Positions 1-9,187 of a stretch of DNA of 64,000 bases are shown here, one piece after another. The translations under genes were made by a program, and so were the position numbers. The notes below the pieces were generated by a model. That model saw only the letters and a list, made by a program, of their open reading frames with translations. It searched no databases and was not told the origin of the DNA. This DNA comes from Ornithinibacillus bavariensis (lineage in GTDB: Bacteria > Bacillota > Bacilli > Bacillales > Amphibacillaceae). The stretch is from NCBI RefSeq assembly GCF_018333235.1, contig NZ_BORP01000001.1, positions 248,001-312,000 on the forward strand, given 5' to 3'. Position 1 is the stretch's first letter, and every line of letters begins with the position of its first letter.

Positions 1-1075
1 ATCCGAACACATGACTATCTACATTATATAATTCTTTAAGTTCTCCTTGCAGGCTAACTTCATATAGGTTGGTAGCACCGTAAATCGAACCAATGAAGAA
101 TAATCGATTTTCATCATTAGACCAAACTGGACCGTTTTCCGAGCTGCCTAAGCGAGTATCACCAGCAATTAGGTCGCCAATTGGGAAGTCCCATTCCGTG
201 CTAAGACATGTATGTTCTTTTGTCTCTAAATCATAAATATATAGCTTTGTTAAAGTTGCATTGAGATATTCTTGCTTATGACCTAAATAAGCAATCTTGT
301 TACCACTTGGAGAAAATACTGCTGAATAATAGGAACCTTTTCCATCTGTAAGTCTTGTTATCTCTCTGGAGGCTATATCTAGTGCATAAATATCACTTTT
401 CAGCTCATATTCAGCATTTTCACTAATATTTCCTGAGAATAAAACTGTAGTACCATTTGGAGAAATATCTTGGTAAGCATAATGATAATCACCATTGGTA
501 AGCTGTATAAAGTTTTCTTTTTCCACATCGTACAAGATAATTTGGGACTTTTTATCATCTAGAAACCCTAAGGAATCTGACTTATAATTCAGCTTTTTAA
601 CAACTAGAGGTTTTTTATTTGTCTCTTCGTTTTCTTTCTGTCTTTCTTCCTTGGACAGCTCCTTTTGGTCAAGAACATCATCACCCTCTTCTAGTAGAGC
701 GGTAAAAATTATAAATTTACCATCCTTCGACCATACAGGATCTACAGCGCCATTTTTAAATGTAGTAAGCTGTTTAGCTTCACCACCGTCCAGTGGTAGT
801 AGCCAAAGCTGTGGCATGCCACTTCGGTTGGATTGAAATACAACGGATTTGTTATCAGGAGAGAACCGTGGGCTACTATTCTTATTGTGTCCAAATGTCC
901 ACTGTCTTGCATCCGCTTCGTCCATGTTTTGGATAAATAAATTCGATTCATAATCCTTATTTTCATTTATAGTTGTTGATACGTATGCGTATTTAGATCC
1001 ATCTGGTGAAAACTGTGGATCACTATACACCTCGAAATTTAGAAAGTCGTCTACTTGAATAGCTCGTTTTGCCAT
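1..1075 (-). CDS. yuxL: S9-family peptidase (acylaminoacyl-peptidase type), N-terminal part
   Basis: Partial gene: 358 codons from an ATG at 1075 run off the left edge. The start has a GGAGG seven bases upstream. The translation begins MAKRAIQVDDFLNFEVYSDP and carries repeated beta-propeller blades of the TolB/WD40-like kind (SPDGSKYAYVS near residue 24, then SPRFSPDNKSVVFQSNRSG, ISPNGTTVLFSGN and FSPSGNKIAYLG). In prolyl oligopeptidase relatives this propeller precedes the alpha/beta-hydrolase domain with the Ser-Asp-His triad, which lies outside the window. A cytosolic peptidase that trims acylated or short peptides is the likely role. The yuxL assignment rests on overall resemblance only. 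Confidence 0.85.
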   Translation of the reverse strand, partial: MAKRAIQVDDFLNFEVYSDPQFSPDGSKYAYVSTTINENKDYESNLFIQNMDEADARQWTFGHNKNSSPRFSPDNKSVVFQSNRSGMPQLWLLPLDGGEAKQLTTFKNGAVDPVWSKDGKFIIFTALLEEGDDVLDQKELSKEERQKENEETNKKPLVVKKLNYKSDSLGFLDDKKSQIILYDVEKENFIQLTNGDYHYAYQDISPNGTTVLFSGNISENAEYELKSDIYALDIASREITRLTDGKGSYYSAVFSPSGNKIAYLGHKQEYLNATLTKLYIYDLETKEHTCLSTEWDFPIGDLIAGDTRLGSSENGPVWSNDENRLFFIGSIYGATNLYEVSLQGELKELYNVDSHVFG

Positions 1076-1224
1076 TTTAAAACCTCCATTTCTTTGTGCG
1101 GAAAATTGCGAAAATTAATCGTCCTTTTCATCCTGTGCTTGAAATTTAATATTAAAATATTGAAAATATCTTTCTAATATTCCTTATTCTAAACTATTTC
1201 GGTTTGCGAAGCAATTGCGAATTA

Positions 1225-1743
1225 TTAATTTGCTAGATTTTGTTCTAACTCCTTTAAAAAGTTTTTTAACTGTTTCCGATTTCTAAAGATATGTACCTCG
1301 GCATGCGGTATTCTCGCAAGTTTTTCATAGATTTTAACTGCCTTGTTTTTGTTAAAATTTTTCGTCCATAGAATGAAGTCTACATTAAGTCTTTCAGGAC
1401 AATCCTTTCCAATATCAGGTCGGGCTTTTTTACGGTACTGTATTCGCCTTTTCGTTATACCGTATAAGCATTTTATTGTGGAATAGTGTAAAAATATTAC
1501 GGTGTCAGCCTCTTCCAATCGTTTCGAAAGTGTTACACTATAGTTTCCATCAATAATCCACCTTTCCTGTGTTAATACTTCGTCATGCAGCTGAAGGAGT
1601 TCCTGCTCATCACGAGCTACCCAGCCTGGTTTCCAATAAAAGGTGTCCATATGGTATACAGGGATATTTAGCATATTTCCTAATTTTTTAGCAAGCGTTG
1701 ATTTCCCAGCACCAGGGTTGCCTAAAATAGTAATTTTTTTCAT
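1225..1743 (-). CDS. Small P-loop kinase, topology-modulation (FlaR-like) family
   Basis: A 172-aa cytosolic protein. It opens with a beta strand and Walker A loop GNPGAGKST (residues 8-16), followed by features of the adenylate-kinase-like AAA_17 group usually annotated as 'DNA topology modulation protein': HMDTFYWKPGW (31-41) and WIIDGNY (62-68). No DNA-binding module is visible, so a nucleotide or small-molecule kinase is more likely than a real topology factor; the substrate is unknown. The ATG at 1743 has AAGGAG about eight bases upstream. It is a single gene between two other minus-strand genes. Confidence 0.75.
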   Translation of the reverse strand: MKKITILGNPGAGKSTLAKKLGNMLNIPVYHMDTFYWKPGWVARDEQELLQLHDEVLTQERWIIDGNYSVTLSKRLEEADTVIFLHYSTIKCLYGITKRRIQYRKKARPDIGKDCPERLNVDFILWTKNFNKNKAVKIYEKLARIPHAEVHIFRNRKQLKNFLKELEQNLAN

Positions 1744-1783
1744 AAGACACTCCTTTAATAAAATTTTCTAGTAAATAGAAAGG

Positions 1784-1827
1784 GGGTCAATATCCTTGTT
1801 AACACATGTAATTAAGGAAATAGACCC
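1784..1827 (-). terminator. Terminator-like hairpin downstream of dat
   Basis: Arms GGGTC (1784-1788) and GACCC (1823-1827) extend inward through AT and AAGGA/TCCTT pairs with symmetric T-T mismatches. The minus-strand tail is only weakly T-rich, so termination is uncertain. Confidence 0.35.
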
Positions 1828-1844
1828 GCTCTTATATAGTGACT

Positions 1845-2720
1845 TTATACTAAACTACTAATTGAATTTTCTAATATAGCTGCATCTTTTTCATATGCTG
1901 CTTGCAATTTTCTTGTAATAGCGCCAGGTTTCCCATCACTTATTTGCTTACCATCAACCGTGATAATAGGAGTAACCTCAGAAGTACTACTAGATAAGAA
2001 GATTTCGTCTGCTTCTTCAATTTCCTCTAGCATGAATGCTTCTTCAATAAAAGGGATATGAAGGTCACGTGCGAAACGCTCAATGGCCATTCGTACACAT
2101 CCGTGTAAAATATTCCGAGTTGCAGGATGTGTGTATATTTTCCCATCCTTTACAAAGTATACATTCGAGGAAGAACATTCTGTAACAAGCCCATCACGGT
2201 GCAGAATTGCTTCATAACAGCCATGTTCATAGGCCTCTTGCTTTGCCATGACATTCGGCAACAGGTTTAAGCTTTTTATGTAGCAATTTTGCCAACGAAT
2301 ATCAGGCTGTGTAATAACTGCTACACCATTTTTTAAGTTTTCTAGATTGCGAGGCTGGGAGCCAATATAAGCATAAATGTTCGGATCGACATCCTTTGGA
2401 AAAACGTGATCACGAGGTGCAGAACCTCGAGACACTTGCATATACAGCTTTCCATCTTCCGTCACTTCATTTCGTTTTAATAATTCTAATAATAATTGCT
2501 TAAGTTCTTCTTTTGGATATAAGAGTTTAATTTTTATAGCTTCAGCAGACCGGTATAGCCGATCAATATGCTCATCAAATAAGTAATAGGTGCCACTATA
2601 AATTCGAATTACTTCATATATACCATCCCCAAATTGAAGAGCACGCTCCTCTAAAGGAAATTTTAAGCTATCTTGATGAATAAACTTTGTTTGAGACAAA
2701 ATTACTGGAAAAATTGACAA
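1845..2720 (-). CDS. dat: D-amino acid aminotransferase
   Basis: A 291-aa fold-type IV PLP enzyme that interconverts D-alanine and 2-oxoglutarate with pyruvate and D-glutamate, supplying D-amino acids for peptidoglycan. The PLP lysine is K149 in CYIKSLNLLPNV. The phosphate/cofactor region shows the family pattern GLVTECSSSNVY (177-188), and N-terminal RALQFGDGIYEV (26-37) is typical of Dat rather than IlvE. The start is TTG at 2720, nine bases after GGGAG; no upstream ATG fits. Length matches the family (about 280-290 aa). A plausible sigma-A promoter lies upstream at 2749-2777. Confidence 0.88.
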   Translation of the reverse strand: MSIFPVILSQTKFIHQDSLKFPLEERALQFGDGIYEVIRIYSGTYYLFDEHIDRLYRSAEAIKIKLLYPKEELKQLLLELLKRNEVTEDGKLYMQVSRGSAPRDHVFPKDVDPNIYAYIGSQPRNLENLKNGVAVITQPDIRWQNCYIKSLNLLPNVMAKQEAYEHGCYEAILHRDGLVTECSSSNVYFVKDGKIYTHPATRNILHGCVRMAIERFARDLHIPFIEEAFMLEEIEEADEIFLSSSTSEVTPIITVDGKQISDGKPGAITRKLQAAYEKDAAILENSISSLV

Positions 2721-2748
2721 ACCTTATCGCTCCCTTCGTATAGTGACT

Positions 2749-2777
2749 ATTTTATTACTTCCCATCAATGATGTAAA
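2749..2777 (-). promoter_or_regulatory. Sigma-A promoter of dat
   Basis: Read on the minus strand: -35 TTTACA (2772-2777), 17-base spacer, -10 TAAAAT (2749-2754), about 30 bases before the TTG start. The rest of the 2721-3021 gap holds only this site and the tRNA promoter. Confidence 0.5.
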
Positions 2778-2946
2778 TGATTGTTTTTATATAATATTCC
2801 TAACTTTGATAATGGGTTAAGATGGGAGGAGATTGGTTTAACTGAAGTTAAGCCTATTTTAGCCAGAGAATAATTTATAATGCCAAACTACAAAATGGGT
2901 TGGCTAGGCATACGTAATTAATGTTTTTAATGGGAATAAAAAAATC

Positions 2947-2975
2947 TTGCATGTTGTCCATATACCTGCTATAAT
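2947..2975 (+). promoter_or_regulatory. Sigma-A promoter of tRNA-Gly
   Basis: TTGCAT (2947-2952), exact 17-base spacer, perfect TATAAT (2970-2975). The tRNA begins 46 bases downstream of the -10. Confidence 0.7.
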
Positions 2976-3021
2976 AATTTCTGCATTCAAAAATGCTCAA
3001 GTTAAAATAAGCACTTTAAAT

Positions 3022-3095
3022 GCGGGTGTAGTTTAATGGTAAAACTCCAGCCTTCCAAGCTGATGTCGAGGGTTCGATTCCCTTCACCCGCTCCA
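3022..3095 (+). tRNA. tRNA-Gly (anticodon TCC)
   Basis: A 74-base cloverleaf. The acceptor arm GCGGGTG pairs with CACCCGC, the anticodon loop CTTCCAA gives TCC, the T loop is GGTTCGATTCC and CCA is encoded (3093-3095). The outermost anticodon-stem pair is a C-A mismatch (CCAGC against GCTGA); the other four pairs are intact. It stands alone, with its own promoter and terminator. Confidence 0.96.
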
Positions 3096-3107
3096 TACAT
3101 ATGTCTT

Positions 3108-3149
3108 AACGCAGTGTTTCGTAAAAACTTACGAAGCGTTGCGTTTTTA
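3108..3149 (+). terminator. Rho-independent terminator of tRNA-Gly
   Basis: Arms 3108-3124 and 3129-3145 form a 17-pair stem including three G-U pairs around an AAAC loop, followed by TTT. It ends 59 bases before queG. Confidence 0.8.
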
Positions 3150-3207
3150 CTTTTTACGGACATAATGTATCTTAAGAATAGTCCAATTAAAGAAGGGAGG
3201 CACTGCC

Positions 3208-4356
3208 ATGAATACAAATCAATTAAAGGAAGAAATTATTGCCTATAGTAAGGAAATCGGTATTGATAAAATTGGTTTTACAACAGCAGATGTGTTTAGT
3301 GAATTAAAGGAACGACTAATTCGTCAGCAGGAGCTTGGTTATCAATCTGGTTTTGAAAAAGGAACCAATGAGGAAAGAACCGAACCAAAACGACTACTTC
3401 CCGAAGCAAAGTCAATAATTTCAATTGCAGTCGCTTACCCTTCACGAATGAGAAAAGATGCACCAAAAAGTACAAAAGAAGAACGAAGGGGATTTTTTTG
3501 TAGAGCATCTTGGGGAACGGACTATCATCATGTCCTACGAGAACGACTAAAAAAAATAGAAAGCTTTATACATGAAAGAATTGATAATGCGATTACTAAA
3601 ATAATGGTCGATACTGGTGAATTGTCTGATAAAGCAGTGGCTGAACGTGCTGGGGTCGGATTCGTTGGTAAGAATACGCTCTTAATAACAGAAGAATTTG
3701 GATCTTTTGTATATCTAGGAGAAATCATGACGAATATTCCTTTTGTACCAGATACTCCTGCCGAAGATGGGTGTGGGGATTGCCGAATATGTATTGATGC
3801 TTGTCCAACTGGAGCAATCGTCCAAGGCGGGCAATTAAATGCACAACGATGTATTGCATTTCTTACGCAAACAAAGGATTTCCTACCGGATGAATTTCGC
3901 TCAAAAATTGGTAATAGGGTATATGGCTGTGACACATGCCAGCTTGTATGCCCCAAAAATAAAAAAATAGATTTTCATATACATTCGGAATTTGAGCCTG
4001 AGGATGATATTGCCAAGCCGAAGCTAAAACCAATGCTGACCATTACGAACCGTGAATTTAAAGAAACGTTTGGACATATTGCTGGGTCTTGGCGTGGTAA
4101 AAAGCCAATCCAACGAAATGCTATCATCGGGCTTGGACATTACCGTGACACTACTGCAGTTCAGGACTTAATTCAGGTTATGAAAAATGACCCTCGGCCT
4201 GTTATTCGAGGAACTGCAGCATGGTCACTAGGGAAAATTGGAACGGAGGAAGCGTTCATTGCTATTGAAAAATCGATGAGATTCGAGAAGGATGAAGATG
4301 TTCTCTTTGAAATGAGAAAAGGTTTAGCATTTCGAGAAGTGCAAACTTCTAGTTAG
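3208..4356 (+). CDS. queG: Epoxyqueuosine reductase QueG
   Basis: A 382-aa cobalamin-dependent iron-sulfur enzyme that reduces epoxyqueuosine to queuosine in tRNA anticodons. Two 4Fe-4S clusters are visible: C189-C192-C195-C199 ([12 protein letters not shown]) and C241-C244-C248 (CDTCQLVCP) with an additional C215. VDTGEL (134-139) contains the family's conserved aspartate, and [16 protein letters not shown] (145-160) is a QueG hallmark. The last ~90 residues form a HEAT-repeat-like helical tail ([12 protein letters not shown]), as in Bacillus QueG. The ATG has a GGGAGG site seven bases upstream. No other queuosine gene is in the window. Confidence 0.93.
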   Translation: MNTNQLKEEIIAYSKEIGIDKIGFTTADVFSELKERLIRQQELGYQSGFEKGTNEERTEPKRLLPEAKSIISIAVAYPSRMRKDAPKSTKEERRGFFCRASWGTDYHHVLRERLKKIESFIHERIDNAITKIMVDTGELSDKAVAERAGVGFVGKNTLLITEEFGSFVYLGEIMTNIPFVPDTPAEDGCGDCRICIDACPTGAIVQGGQLNAQRCIAFLTQTKDFLPDEFRSKIGNRVYGCDTCQLVCPKNKKIDFHIHSEFEPEDDIAKPKLKPMLTITNREFKETFGHIAGSWRGKKPIQRNAIIGLGHYRDTTAVQDLIQVMKNDPRPVIRGTAAWSLGKIGTEEAFIAIEKSMRFEKDEDVLFEMRKGLAFREVQTSS

Positions 4357-4456
4357 TTTTAACTGGAGTTTATTAATTAAAAATAGTAATTCAGAACAAA
4401 TATTTACTACTTTAGACCGCATTCCCTCCATATACATTCTATGGGAGGGGATTTTT

Positions 4457-5302
4457 GTGCGACAGCTAGAAATGTTTTGGCAAAACTTTTTTAACAATGA
4501 AAATGAGGAATTTGATTGGTGGAATCGTCTAAAGATTTTAAATGAATCTCGAAGGGTTAAGATTGCCAGAATCAAGGGGAAAGGACATATTTTCCAGAGG
4601 ATTAATTTAGGCAATGAAGAAAAATTGTATTATCAACTGCATATATCGATGTTAATGAAGCAAGGGAATCATTTTTTTCAGGAAGAGAGAATTATTCCAC
4701 ATCGATTTATATTAAAATCTGACCAAATTATTGAACATCGTCAAATGGAAGAATATGTTCCCAAACAGCATCTGGAGAAGGTAGAGGTTGAATCGGATGC
4801 AGTAGATCGGTCTGTACGATTTACTTATGACCGAAGAGCAGCCGTCCAATATGCGGAGAGATGGTGGAATAGTTATAATCCAGCTTATCGGAAATTTGAA
4901 GTAGACTGTACTAATTATATCTCACAGTGTTTAAGAGCCGGAGGAGCTCCAATGCGAGGGGCACCACATCGAAATCAAGGCTGGTGGTATCAAGGGAATA
5001 ATTGGAGCTATAGTTGGGCGGTTGCCCATGCTTTGAGATGGTTTCTTTCTGGTTCAACACATGGTCTGAAAGGAACAGAGGTTGAGTCACCTAGTGAATT
5101 AATACCAGGTGACGTTATTTGCTACGATTTTGAAGGGGACGGTAGATGGAATCATAATACCATTGTGGTTGAAAAAGACGCCGATGGAATGCCACTAGTC
5201 AATGCTCATACACAAAATAGCCGCCACCGCTATTGGTCTTATGAGGACTCTTCTGCTTATACGCCAAATATACAATATAAATTTTTCCGTATTGGTGATT
5301 AA
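4457..5302 (+). CDS. Amidase-fold (NlpC/P60-like) domain protein
   Basis: A 281-aa protein. Residues ~125-281 resemble the 'putative amidase domain' (Amidase_6): a cysteine in [16 protein letters not shown] (C151), the W-rich loop [21 protein letters not shown], and [10 protein letters not shown] with a candidate catalytic histidine. The N-terminal ~120 residues are charged and match nothing I know. There is no signal peptide or membrane segment, so it is probably cytosolic or mother-cell-expressed; in spore-formers such proteins are often sporulation-linked (inference). The start is GTG at 4457, six bases after GGGAGGGG. It may be cotranscribed with trmL 48 bases downstream. Confidence 0.75.
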   Translation: MRQLEMFWQNFFNNENEEFDWWNRLKILNESRRVKIARIKGKGHIFQRINLGNEEKLYYQLHISMLMKQGNHFFQEERIIPHRFILKSDQIIEHRQMEEYVPKQHLEKVEVESDAVDRSVRFTYDRRAAVQYAERWWNSYNPAYRKFEVDCTNYISQCLRAGGAPMRGAPHRNQGWWYQGNNWSYSWAVAHALRWFLSGSTHGLKGTEVESPSELIPGDVICYDFEGDGRWNHNTIVVEKDADGMPLVNAHTQNSRHRYWSYEDSSAYTPNIQYKFFRIGD

Positions 5303-5350
5303 TGCTATAATGATAGAGTTGTACAATAGAAGTTTAAGGAGATATGAAGT

Positions 5351-5824
5351 GTGAGTTTACATGTCGTATTATATGAACCAGAAATCCCATCTAATACGGG
5401 AAATATTGGAAGAACCTGTCTAGCAACAGATACTAAGTTACATTTAATCCATCCACTAGGATTTTCTACGGATAGTAAAATGGTTCGAAGGGCTGGACTT
5501 GACTATTGGGAACAAGTTGACTTAGAGGAGCATAATTCTATCTTTGAGTTATATGAAAAATATCCAAACGGAAAGTTTTATTATATAGAAAACTTTGGAA
5601 CAAAACATTATACCGATTTTGACTTTAGTAACAAGGATGAGGAGTTATTTTTTGTTTTTGGGAAAGAGTCGACTGGAATTCCAAAGGATTTACTGATTGG
5701 TAAAGAAGATCAGTGCCTTCGAATTCATATGAACGATAAGGTAAGATCATTAAATCTATCAAACACAGCAGCAATTATTGTCTATGAGGTATTGAGGCAA
5801 CAAGGTTTTCCACTTTTAACTTAA
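5351..5824 (+). CDS. trmL: tRNA (cytidine(34)-2'-O)-methyltransferase TrmL
   Basis: A 157-aa SPOUT-class enzyme that methylates the ribose of the wobble base in tRNA-Leu. Signatures: LYEPEIPSNTGNIGRTC (7-23), FGKESTGIPKDLL, and the knot-forming C-terminus MNDKVRSLNLSNTAAIIVYEVLRQ. Length equals that of characterised TrmL (CspR in older Bacillus annotation). The start is GTG at 5351, nine bases after AAGGAG; translation from here begins SLHVVLYEPEIP, aligning with the conserved family N-terminus. Confidence 0.93.
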   Translation: MSLHVVLYEPEIPSNTGNIGRTCLATDTKLHLIHPLGFSTDSKMVRRAGLDYWEQVDLEEHNSIFELYEKYPNGKFYYIENFGTKHYTDFDFSNKDEELFFVFGKESTGIPKDLLIGKEDQCLRIHMNDKVRSLNLSNTAAIIVYEVLRQQGFPLLT

Positions 5825-5885
5825 GGGCGATTACAAGAGCGCCTTCTGTTCTAAATATAGGAAATGGCGTTTAAGTAATTTTATA

Positions 5886-5929
5886 AGCCCAAAAAATAAA
5901 AGAGCTAGCTCATGTCCTGGGCTAGCTCT
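5886..5929 (-). terminator. Terminator of the 33-aa peptide gene
   Basis: Perfect 9-base arms AGAGCTAGC (5901-5909) and GCTAGCTCT (5921-5929). On the minus strand they are followed by TTTTATTTTTT, which fixes the direction. Confidence 0.75.
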
Positions 5930-5934
5930 CAACA

Positions 5935-6036
5935 TTATTGATTTTTCTTTGGTACCCCTGGTTTTGCTTCGTATCCTGCAGTAAAAATAGAAGTTAAAAA
6001 TACAACTATTACACCTAAAAGTAGTGCTAATTTCAT
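5935..6036 (-). CDS. 33-aa single-pass membrane or secreted peptide
   Basis: This short gene has an ATG at 6036, a GGAGGG about eight bases upstream, and a convincing terminator six bases past its stop. The product starts MKLALLLGVIVVFLTSIFTAGYE and ends KPGVPKKNQ: one ~17-residue hydrophobic helix with a basic, proline-containing tail. It could be a membrane-anchored small protein or a cleaved peptide (TAGYEA could be a signal peptidase site). I recognise no family. Its position, divergent from odhA and convergent with trmL, is consistent with an independent unit. Confidence 0.6.
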   Translation of the reverse strand: MKLALLLGVIVVFLTSIFTAGYEAKPGVPKKNQ

Positions 6037-6247
6037 GAGAGTGCCCTCCTTCAAGTTTTTCAATATGTATGAAAAGACATTATTTGCTGTCCTCATTATA
6101 TCGAATAAATTCCAGAATGTGAACTAAGAATGGTTACAAATTTCCGAAATGAAAAGTAAGAAAATTCCCTATCTTTTTATTTTATCTCAATTTTGTTTTA
6201 GTACGCATAAGATGTATTGTTTCCCTTGACAAAATAAGGTATATTAG

Positions 6248-6276
6248 TTGATGAAGTCATAACTCAGTTCTATAAT
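6248..6276 (+). promoter_or_regulatory. Sigma-A promoter of odhAB
   Basis: TTGATG (6248-6253), 17-base spacer, TATAAT (6271-6276), leaving a leader of about 58 bases before the odhA GTG. The gap 5825-6340 otherwise holds the small peptide gene and its terminator. Confidence 0.6.
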
Positions 6277-6340
6277 TAGAATTGTGTAAAAAAGCCGTAA
6301 ATTATGCGGAGAAAGTTAACTTCTAATGGGGGTATAAGTC

Positions 6341-9175
6341 GTGGCACAAAATGATGAATCTTCACAAAGATTCTGGGGAGAGTTTTATGGTCCTAATATA
6401 GGTTATGTTGAAGAACAATATGATCTTTACAAAGAGGATCCTCAAGCAGTTGATCCATCTCTAAAGGAAATTTTCGATCAACATGGAGCACCTATTTGGT
6501 TACAGGCTTCAAATGATATCGTTTACGAAAACGCTAGCACTTCCATAAATGATGTTAAGAAAATCACCTCAACGGTTAAATTGGTTGAGGCTATTCGTCG
6601 TTTCGGTCATTTAGAAGCAAATATTTATCCAGTTAGTGTTCAAGAAGAAAGAAAGTCTGAGCTATTACATCCAGAAAAATATGGTTTGACAGAAGCAGAA
6701 TTAAAGGATATTCCTGCATCTTGGGTATGGGATAAAGCCCCAGCAGGTGTGGATAATGCTTTAGATGTAGTACGTGAATTAAGAAAATATTATACGGGTT
6801 CCATTACGTTTGAATATGATCATGTAGATAGTGATGAAGAGCGTGAATGGTTATCAAACTATATCGAATCTGGTAAGGCATATTTAAATCTGTCGAATGA
6901 TGAGAAAAAACAACTATTAGATCGTCTTGCAAACGTAGAAGGATTTGAAGGGTTTTTACAGAAGACATTCGTCGGTCAAAAACGATTCTCCATTGAGGGA
7001 CTTGAATCTATGGTTCCAATGCTTGATCATGTTGTTAAGCATGCAATAGCGGACAAAGTGGAACATATAATGATGGGTATGGCACACCGTGGTCGATTAA
7101 GTGTTCTAGCTCATGTTCTCGGAAAACCTATTGATAAAATCTTTTCCGAGTTTCACCATTCACCGAATAAAGAATTAATTCCTTCAGAAGGTTCAAGGGG
7201 GATTAATTACGGATGGACAGGAGACGTTAAATATCACTTTGGTGCTGTGAAGGATGTTAAAGATGGGGAAGAAACGAAAATAAAAATTACCCTAGCTCAT
7301 AATCCTTCTCATTTAGAATTTGTCAATCCAGTTGTTGAAGGTTATGCTCGTGCAGCACAAGATAATCGTTCCCAAAGTGGCTATCCTGAACAAGATGTTA
7401 CAAAGGCAATTCCAGTATTAATTCATGGGGATGCAGCATTTATTGGTGAGGGTGTAGTTGCAGAAACACTTAACCTAGCAAATTTACCTGGATATTCAAC
7501 TGGAGGAACCTTACACATCATTGCCAATAACTTATTAGGATACACCACTGATCAAAAGGACGGACGTTCAACTAGATATGCTAGTGACCTAGCAAAAGGA
7601 TTTGAAATTCCAGTAATTCATGTAAATGCAGATGATCCAATTGCTTGTGTATCTGCAATTAAGCTTGCTTATGATTATCGTAAGGAATTTCATAAGGATA
7701 TCCTCATTGATTTAGTCGGTTACCGTCGCTACGGACATAATGAAATGGATGAGCCAAGGGTAACACAGCCTAAGCTATACAGTATCATTGACAAACATCC
7801 GACTGTTGCCAATGTTTTTGCTCATAACCTAGTAGAAAAAGGCATTATCAATCGTGAAGAATTTGATAAAATGGTTGCCGAAGTAGAGACGAATCTAAAG
7901 GCTATTTATGATGGCATGAGTGAAACTGATCTTGCTAAGGTTGAATGTAAGGACATGCCAGACGCCTTAAATACTGATTTAGAAGAATACGAGACAGCTG
8001 TTTCAATGGATGAACTTGTAGTTCTTAATGAAGGATTATTTAATCGTCCAGAGGGATTTACTGAAAATAAAAAACTGGCGAGAATATTTAAACGTCGCAG
8101 AGAGGCTTTACAAGAAGGAAACACGGTAGACTGGGGAGCTGGTGAGGCTTTAGCCTACGGTTCTATTCTTAAAGATGGTATTCCAATTCGTTTAACAGGT
8201 CAAGACTCTGAACGTGGTACTTTCGCACACAGACATGCTGTATTGAACGATGCTGTCACGAATGAAAAATATAGTATATTTCACGGCTTAGATGCTAAGG
8301 CTTCCTTTGATATTCGTAACAGCCCATTATCTGAGGCAGCAGTATTAGGATTTGAATATGGTTACAGTGTTCAGTCACCTAATACACTAGTACTTTGGGA
8401 AGCTCAATTCGGAGACTTTGCTAATGCAGCACAAGTTATTTTTGATCAATTTATTTCTGCTGCACGTGCAAAATGGGGAGAAAAATCTAATATGGTTTTA
8501 TTGCTTCCTCATGGATATGAAGGTCAAGGTCCAGAACACTCAAGTGCAAGACTAGAGCGCTTCTTACAAATGGCGGCAGAGAATAACTGGATTGTAGCGT
8601 ATGTAACATCATCAGCACAATTCTTCCACTTAATACGTAGGCAGGCAGCATTACGTGATAAGGAGGAAGCTCGTCCATTAGTCTTAATGACACCAAAGAG
8701 TAGCTTACTTCGCAATCAAAGAGTTGCATCAGAGGCGGTAGAATTTACGGAAGGTAAATTCCAACCATTACGTAATCAACCAAATCTAAAAGTAAGTAAA
8801 AAGAATGCTAAACGCTTACTAATTGGTTCTGGAAAAGTAATGATAGATATTGAAGAAACGATTGATCAATCAGGGGAAAAATTTGATTGGTTACGTGCTG
8901 TTCGACTAGAGCAAATTTATCCTTTCCCTAAAAAGGAATTAGAGAAGATTGTAAGTGAACTTCCAAATCTTGAAGAAATTGTCTGGGTTCAAGAAGAGCC
9001 TAAGAATATGGGCGCTTGGAGCTTTGTAGAGGAACGTTTACGTGAATTATTAAAGCAAGGGCAAACGCTAAGCTATATCGGTCGTCCAGATCGTTCAGCA
9101 CCAGCTGTTGGTGATCCAAACGTGCATAAGGCAGAACAAGAAAACATTGTGCAACAAGCAATTAACCGACTTTAG
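6341..9175 (+). CDS. odhA: 2-oxoglutarate dehydrogenase E1 component
   Basis: A 944-aa thiamine-diphosphate enzyme that decarboxylates 2-oxoglutarate in the TCA cycle and succinylates the lipoyl group of OdhB. Visible features: an N-terminal E2-binding segment (FWGEFYGPNIGYVEEQYDLYKEDP), HIMMGMAHRGRLSVLAHVLGKP, the TPP-binding region HGDAAFIGEGVVAETLNLANLPGY (near residue 365), HVNADDP, and a transketolase-type C-terminal half (GQDSERGTFAHRHAVL, LPHGYEGQGPEHSSARLERFL). Length fits Firmicute OdhA (about 940 aa). The start is GTG at 6341 after GGGGG. The gene is followed by odhB after 12 bases. Confidence 0.97.
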   Translation: MAQNDESSQRFWGEFYGPNIGYVEEQYDLYKEDPQAVDPSLKEIFDQHGAPIWLQASNDIVYENASTSINDVKKITSTVKLVEAIRRFGHLEANIYPVSVQEERKSELLHPEKYGLTEAELKDIPASWVWDKAPAGVDNALDVVRELRKYYTGSITFEYDHVDSDEEREWLSNYIESGKAYLNLSNDEKKQLLDRLANVEGFEGFLQKTFVGQKRFSIEGLESMVPMLDHVVKHAIADKVEHIMMGMAHRGRLSVLAHVLGKPIDKIFSEFHHSPNKELIPSEGSRGINYGWTGDVKYHFGAVKDVKDGEETKIKITLAHNPSHLEFVNPVVEGYARAAQDNRSQSGYPEQDVTKAIPVLIHGDAAFIGEGVVAETLNLANLPGYSTGGTLHIIANNLLGYTTDQKDGRSTRYASDLAKGFEIPVIHVNADDPIACVSAIKLAYDYRKEFHKDILIDLVGYRRYGHNEMDEPRVTQPKLYSIIDKHPTVANVFAHNLVEKGIINREEFDKMVAEVETNLKAIYDGMSETDLAKVECKDMPDALNTDLEEYETAVSMDELVVLNEGLFNRPEGFTENKKLARIFKRRREALQEGNTVDWGAGEALAYGSILKDGIPIRLTGQDSERGTFAHRHAVLNDAVTNEKYSIFHGLDAKASFDIRNSPLSEAAVLGFEYGYSVQSPNTLVLWEAQFGDFANAAQVIFDQFISAARAKWGEKSNMVLLLPHGYEGQGPEHSSARLERFLQMAAENNWIVAYVTSSAQFFHLIRRQAALRDKEEARPLVLMTPKSSLLRNQRVASEAVEFTEGKFQPLRNQPNLKVSKKNAKRLLIGSGKVMIDIEETIDQSGEKFDWLRAVRLEQIYPFPKKELEKIVSELPNLEEIVWVQEEPKNMGAWSFVEERLRELLKQGQTLSYIGRPDRSAPAVGDPNVHKAEQENIVQQAINRL

Positions 9176-9187
9176 GAGGAGATTCCA

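Noticed and set aside
6226-6254. Perfect TTGACA upstream of odhA as -35
   Set aside because: At a 17-base distance the -10 would be TGATGA; the pair TTGATG/TATAAT slightly downstream fits far better.
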